Source of the DNA: Beroe forskalii
Taxonomy: Eukaryota > Ctenophora > Nuda > Beroida > Beroidae
Reading direction: 5' to 3'
Assembly (NCBI GenBank): GCA_011033025.1
Contig: WFMF01000001.1
Coordinates: 1,603,755 to 1,667,754, forward strand
Length of the DNA stretch: 64,000 nucleotides
This document shows, piece after piece, positions 58,430 to 64,000 of the stretch. The notes under the pieces are model-generated. The model made no database searches, was not told where the DNA came from, and saw nothing but the letters and a program-made list of their open reading frames with translations. The stretch's first letter is position 1; each line of letters begins with the position of its first letter. The translations under genes and the position numbers were made by a program.

Positions 58430-58550
58430 GGCTGGACCAAAGTCACGTGACACATCCACGTGACAGCTGATCCTCACAAGGTGTTCACGTGGAAACCACG
58501 CGAGATACCACGTGGTAAACACGCGAAATACCACGTGGGCGCCCGTGGAA
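58430..58550. repeat. CACGTG-rich cluster upstream of a coiled-coil exon
   Basis: Five CACGTG palindromes in about 100 bp (e.g. GTCACGTGAC, ATCCACGTGACAG), including a 27-bp direct repeat with ACCACGTGG and CACGCGA. Similar words occur at 43085-43160 and 61850-61950. Confidence 0.5.
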
Positions 58551-60769
58551 AATAGTCGAAAATAACAATTTTTTACAGCAATCGTTATAAAAATTCCTTT
58601 CTTCTACCGTCAATTATATGAAACTGTCAACAGAGAAAAGAAAAAAAGAAAAAATAATTGTACAAACAGCCATATCATGTAGATAATAAACCTGATCATA
58701 AACCATACTCCAGCGGGATGAAATGTCCAGAGATTGTTGTAGCGATCATAATTACCAGAGCCTTGTTCCAGGGTACCCACTATCATGCATATTAAGATAT
58801 TAGTTAAACTTTAATTCAAATTAATTCAAATCAAATAAAATTATTTCAATTTTAGCAGAAGTGTCAATATGCAAATGGGCAATACACTCTTCGATTATAG
58901 AGCATCCCATGCATCACCACTGGGGGTCTTCCATTTCCAAGAAACAATTGTCAAAGAGTACTCGTATCGCTTACGAATAAGGTATCAATTTTACGAGTAC
59001 TCTCGAAGAGTGCACATGAAACATTCGGAGGATCCGAAACATCACACGCATTGTCCACCGAACACTGATTTTTGAATACTCTTTGCACACGTCACAGAGT
59101 CACGTGTTTTGAGTCAACATGGCACAGTGATGACGTAATTATCATGATTTCACATGGTACAATAATAACGTCAAAGTATGAAGAGCTTCAGTTCTCGACT
59201 CTTCAGAATATTCAATTGCATCGTTACCGTCACAAAAAGCATTTAATCGAACAGTATACTACCCATTTAAATATTGACCATATTGCTATCATTTCAATAA
59301 AAGGTTTGGTTTCCAAGAAAGGCGACATTTTGAAATGTCAAAATGCACCTACGACATACATATAGACAGTGTAATAATGCAATATAAAGAAGCGACAAAG
59401 GCAATAAAAGAATAAAAAGTGGTGATAGAGGTGGTCAAAGTTCCTCTGACCTTCATTGGGAGATTTGAGTTCAATTTTGCAATTTTTGGCAAAATTGGCA
59501 TTTTCGGGAAGAACTGAAGAAATTTGCTCACCACTCCCGTAATACAAATGTGTACAGAATATAAGAAGGAAATCTTAAAGCACGATATTATAATGAAAAA
59601 GCATATTAAATATTTAAAAGGTTCGTCATACTACGCTTCAAGACGACATAAAGATCGTATAATATCGACGACATATTACTTATTAGCTTAAACTACCAGT
59701 TCATTTGACATCCACCAATCAGCACGCGAGATAACTGTAAACTAGCGCGCTGATTGGGTTATGGTTCGACGATTTTAGGATCCTACCCGGGTAAGATAAT
59801 AACCAACTAAAGTACTAATACCTAAATACCCCCTTAAACAATACCACCCTCCCCATATCTGCAGACACATTGAGGCTTCCAATACCTTATAAGCGGAACA
59901 TCTGAATATGTTGTAAACAATACTGTAGGATGCGGGAAAGTTAAAAACCAAAAGCTTCCGAAAATAATACCATATTCATCTTTAGCAGTGAGCAAAAAGA
60001 GAGACATTCGTGAAATGCTTAAAGAATATCAAACAATGGTGGTACTATTTAATTGCGTCAGTAATACTGACTTAGTAATGTTTGGTGCAGAACTGCAAGT
60101 ATTATCATCCTGCAAACCACTGCAACACTGCATATATGCTTACATCACATTACTAAAGCATCGAGCACTGTATGTAATGAAGCACAAATAATGAAATTAT
60201 ATGCATACAGTTACGTTCTCAGAAAAAGAATACTTCAGAAGGACAAACATATTATATTCGTAGCCATGCAATTTAACAACTTGGACCATTAACAGCAAAA
60301 ATGAAAAAAATATCGAAGGAAAAAAGAATTGAGTTTGAATTCAAATGGGGACCAAGACGCGCACGTTGCAAAGCTACAAAAATATAATAAAATATTTAAC
60401 TATTTAAAATGAGGCAGTTGACTGCAAAACTTTCGCCGGCAAGAAGCAGCAGTAGGACGCCAATCAATGACCAAATGTAAAATGTTAGGTTCAAAGTCAA
60501 GCACATGAGCCATCCAACCAAAGCAAGTATTGAGTCAAATAGTATATTGTTCTTCGAATAATATATAGCTTGTACTGTATATAGGGTACGTCGGGAGATA
60601 ATAGTCATATAGATGTGTGCTATTGTGCTATGGCAAACAGTCTGTGCAGGTATATATTGGTCAAAAAGAACAATGACTCATATAACGAGGGGGAGAAACC
60701 AAAGTGCCGAAATATATCATTATTCATTTTTATGTTGTCTCGGTCTCCTGCAGAACAAGGCCCCAAATA

Positions 60770-60981
60770 GCAATGGTTTAGAGTTCTACAGTAATGAACG
60801 TCTTGGAATATACGGGCTAAGATCCTGCAGTTCAACTACAAGGCGTCAAGGCACAGCGTTCAATCTCAACTGCCTACGACAACTCATTCGGGGTAAAGTC
60901 AGCTCGTCTCTGGACTTCTGGAAGTTACTCCCTAAATCAGTCAACTCTGCAAAAGTCTTGGAGGCATTCAAAGTACCTTGA
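60770..60981 (+). pseudogene. decayed non-LTR retrotransposon tail
   Basis: The frame reads RLGIYGLRSCSSTTRRQGT, then SLDFWKLLPKSVNSAKVLEAF and a stop. It matches the layout of reverse-transcriptase C-termini (RG-x-..-R..-FWN-LP-..-V-..-FK). The 61097-61138 fragment behind it recurs at 12014-12055. Confidence 0.45.
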
Positions 60982-61839
60982 GGCCCTTGATAGCCCTTGG
61001 AGACTTCCGCGCAGGATACCCGGATAAGCCACCGGTAACGGGTTACACACCTCCAAACAGCAACTCCTTACTCGACTGGAGCTGCGAACGAGGAGATGAA
61101 GTACGTGGACATCACTAATCCCAACTGCGATCCCTGCTAAACCCTTCAAAATGTATCAAAATGTAATGCATCAAAAATATAATATGTTGTCTAAAAGTTC
61201 GTCTTACGCCTCTAAAGTACATTTATATGCACGTGCACCTTAATTCCAAATTTCTTAAATGGATGATGGACTAAACGATTTTTCATTCAAACTTTAAACA
61301 AAAATGCACAAAGAGACAAAGAAATGCAAAGCAAAAAGGTACATAAAAGGATGCTCATTGCACATATTATATTATGTCTCAAGCTCTTCGAAAAATCAAA
61401 GAAGACAGACTTAATAAATAAAATATTTTTCGAGTCTTATTGTTGACAAGTCTTGAAGATTAATGCATGACACTACTATTCTCAATGCATGACACTCCAT
61501 TTTAGTAGGTAGTACCTATTGTAAGATATTAATAGCATGTGGATTCTCATACCACATAAAAAATATTTCATCCAATAATGGATGTTCTACATTCTACACA
61601 GTCTATTTATACTTTTGAAGGGAAAAATTGAAAATACCAAAATACCAGACTAATACAGTAAAACAAACACAAGGAAATATCAAATCCGAAAAACGTAGTT
61701 TTCTGAACTCAGCAACACCACAGTAAGACAGTATTCATTTTAGTAAACCACGTAGCTATAATGATAACCTGTTACAAACTACGCGTATACAACGAAACCA
61801 CACACATATATTCAGAGACTTTAGTCTAGGACCCATGAC

Positions 61840-61950
61840 ATAAGTCTAAACCACGTGACATAAGTCTAAACCACGTGACTAAAACTAGATCACATGACTT
61901 TAATCCTAGTCTAAACCACGTGCCTAGGTCATGTGATTTTAATCCAAGTC
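61840..61950. repeat. tandem AAACCACGTGACNNAAGTCT words
   Basis: CCACGTGACATAAGTCTAAA and CCACGTGACTAAAACTAG with further CATGTGATTTTAATCC variants; several E-box-like CACGTG/CATGTG palindromes in 110 bp. Confidence 0.5.
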
Positions 61951-63189
61951 ATGGGGCGGTGGGGCTGAGTATACGAATTTACTTAAAAACAGTGTTTCAT
62001 GTGAGTAACGGAATGTTGAGAGATTGAGATAATGTGGCGCCTCATCATAATGTAGCGAAGAGACGAAGTTTATGTCTTGAAGCAAAAGAACAGTGAACAG
62101 GACATCAATTCAACATTTTAAACTCTGATTATGATGGCATCAATTCAACATTATATTAACTCGCAACTGGCTACCTTTTTGAACCTTGGCTGGTAAAACT
62201 TGGCTGAGTCTCTCATGTGGCTACGTGGAGATAAGGAAATAATCAAAAACTTTAACGCAACATTCGAGCTACAGAAACCCCAAAAGAGTCTCAACTTTAA
62301 AAACTTAAAGTACAACATCTATTGACTTCTTTCTGCACATATGATCTTCTGTGTTTAATGCAGCTAAGATAATGGCCATGTTAATTGATTCTTTAATTTA
62401 TAGTCTTCGAGCTGCTATTTTTAAATTCGAGATAATCATAAGATCATTACAGACAAGGATATAAGCAGCGATAAGAATCTATGTTATTCAAATTTCAAAA
62501 GTTCTAGACAACAATTTTTCATCAGTTACTATAAATCAAAAGTCGTTAAAGCATAAAAAGACAAAATCGTCTGTGATAGTTTTGAGAAAAATTAAGAATT
62601 TACCGTTTCCTTTTCAAATTCTAACATTTCAAATTAAATTCCTAAATTATGTTAATTGTTCATCAAATCTGGTCAAGTAAATGTATAAGTGATCACGAAA
62701 TAAATAAAGGGAAATGTTAGTGAACATAATATTACAAACTTCATGTGCCTTCAGCAGATACACACTTCATGAGACAAAACACTGCTAAAACACATGGTTA
62801 CGTGCAAATAATATGTTATGATCATGACGTCATTATCATGGTTTAGGAATGGCAAATTGATGATTTATTCCAATGATCAGAGCGTCCCTTTCAGCAACAT
62901 GGTCAAAGTATATTGTTTAAAATTTTAAACTCAGGGAAGGAAGTTTACAATGTAAAACGTAAACAAAGCAATATTTTGTGTACAAAGTAAAGATGTAAAC
63001 AACGAAGAGCTACGTTGTTTATGGTACACTGGATGTGGCTACAACAATAGTTTGGAGTTAAATGTAAAACAAGTATTCAATACCATTTAATAAAAGAATA
63101 AACTCACTTTCATAATGATAGTTAATTGTGGTTTAACCCATTAGTGCCCAAGGAAAAACTGGCAGAGTATTTTATATAACATGTTTATT

Positions 63190-63760
63190 TTCCGAACCAC
63201 ACTGGGCCACAATGACTAAGTTTAAAATCCCAATACTGGTACTTCAGTAGTTTTCGAGTTATGAACCTGTTGCTTTCGGGCAACACTGGGCTGTGCCTTG
63301 GGAAACATTACTTTATCTCTCAATATTTGGTATCTAAAAGTAATTTATGGTTTATTCTACTGAGCAAGTAGCCACAGATGGAAATGGAAATCATATGCAA
63401 TACTCACGGGAACCCAAAGCCTCAAAAACGTACTGTTGCCCACAGGCAACACTGGGGAGAAATGACATTTAACTATTTATTTCACGTTCTTGGACATTCA
63501 TATCACGTGTGGATTTGGAAACAATATGCCTTTAAACATATATAATCATTAAATATGGGATGATTTCCATAAATGCTGTTGCTTTTAGGCAACACTATGC
63601 CTGGATTTTACATAGCATCATGCGACAATATTTTTTCAACTACCAACTACGAGAATGGTTATTTTTCTTGCCTTATTTGGTGTGCTAGATGTCTATACTT
63701 CTAGATGTGAAGTCTGGCATAAATTTCAAAGATTATTGTTGCTTCTAGGTAACACCAGGA
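63190..63760. repeat. diverged repeat series with a GTTGC...GGCAACACTGGG hairpin
   Basis: GTTGCTTTCGGGCAACACTG (63269), GTTGCCCACAGGCAACACTG (63435), GTTGCTTTTAGGCAACACTA (63578) and GTTGCTTCTAGGTAACACCA (63739) are spaced 143-166 bp apart, with little similarity between them. A first partial ACACTGGGCC lies at about 63201. Confidence 0.6.
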
Positions 63761-64000
63761 TTCAACATGATAAATTTTGCTCCAAAATACATTTCTATAA
63801 AACTGCATGTTGGAATTTTATGCATTGGCAGGACCTTCTTTGCACTGACCCCTGGCTGTAGATTGAAAAGACAGATAATCTTCATAGATAAGGCCATTGG
63901 GGTCTATTAGAAAACTGGATCGTAATAATTATTATTATTCAAATGGACTTTAGTTAACATAGAATTATGTCCCTTACTGCATGAGTTACTGGATACGCCA

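Larger units (their letters stand above)
58393..64000. other. 5.6 kb with no confident gene
   Basis: AT-rich. I see no well-supported exon. It may be a 5' intron of the coiled-coil gene. Contents: CACGTG words, a hairpin at 59714-59758, a retroelement remnant at 60770-61138 and a repeat series at 63190-63760. Confidence 0.5.

Overview
The window is nuclear DNA of an invertebrate animal. It holds intron-rich genes with GT-AG introns, AT-rich introns, class II transposable elements and metazoan protein families (FAF1, polypeptide GalNAc-transferase, JIP3/4-like scaffold). I cannot name the species. The divergent but recognisable animal proteins and two genes nested in introns of opposite-strand hosts would fit an early-branching marine animal such as a ctenophore, cnidarian or sponge. 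That is an inference, not a call. Nearly all coding sequence is split into 40-550 bp exons, so I assembled the genes below by following splice sites and reading-frame phase by eye.

Layout from left to right. (1) 1004-14313, minus: a complete 19-exon FAF1 gene of 585 codons with UBA, two ubiquitin-like regions, a UAS (thioredoxin-like) domain and a UBX domain. A two-exon, plus-strand gene for a small secreted Cys-rich peptide (7828-8266) sits inside one FAF1 intron, near clusters of perfect RFX X-box palindromes. (2) 14886-16144, minus: an R-SNARE-like open exon and a 52-nt exon that splice in frame onto FAF1 exon 1, so a fused transcript is possible. (3) 16.7-19.0 kb: transposon nest, including a non-autonomous hAT-type element with an 8-bp target duplication. 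(4) 19623-28382, minus: nine exons of a gene I do not recognise. Its largest intron encloses a complete plus-strand GalNAc-transferase-like gene (23093-27040). (5) 28.6-31.1 kb: seven copies of a roughly 345-bp tandem repeat. (6) 31285-44929, minus: a JIP3/JIP4-like gene with an N-terminal membrane segment, coiled coils and part of a WD40 propeller. It is interrupted by a 7.1-kb array of a 24-bp unit encoding an octapeptide repeat, in frame with the unique 3' coding sequence. (7) 45-49.6 kb: no gene seen, one small MITE. (8) 49667-58392, minus: twelve exons of a long coiled-coil protein, hosting a 2.4-kb foldback element with roughly 0.95-kb arms and a decayed mariner-like element. (9) 58.4-64 kb: no confident gene, a decayed retrotransposon end and a diverged repeat series.

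FAF1 should act in ubiquitin and p97/VCP-linked turnover, the GalNAc-transferase in Golgi O-glycosylation, and the JIP-like protein in kinesin/dynein and JNK scaffolding. The genes are neighbours, not an operon. Two themes cut across the window. Many minisatellites start as duplications of an exon edge including its splice site, and several repeat arrays show homopolymer and frame damage that looks like long-read consensus error.
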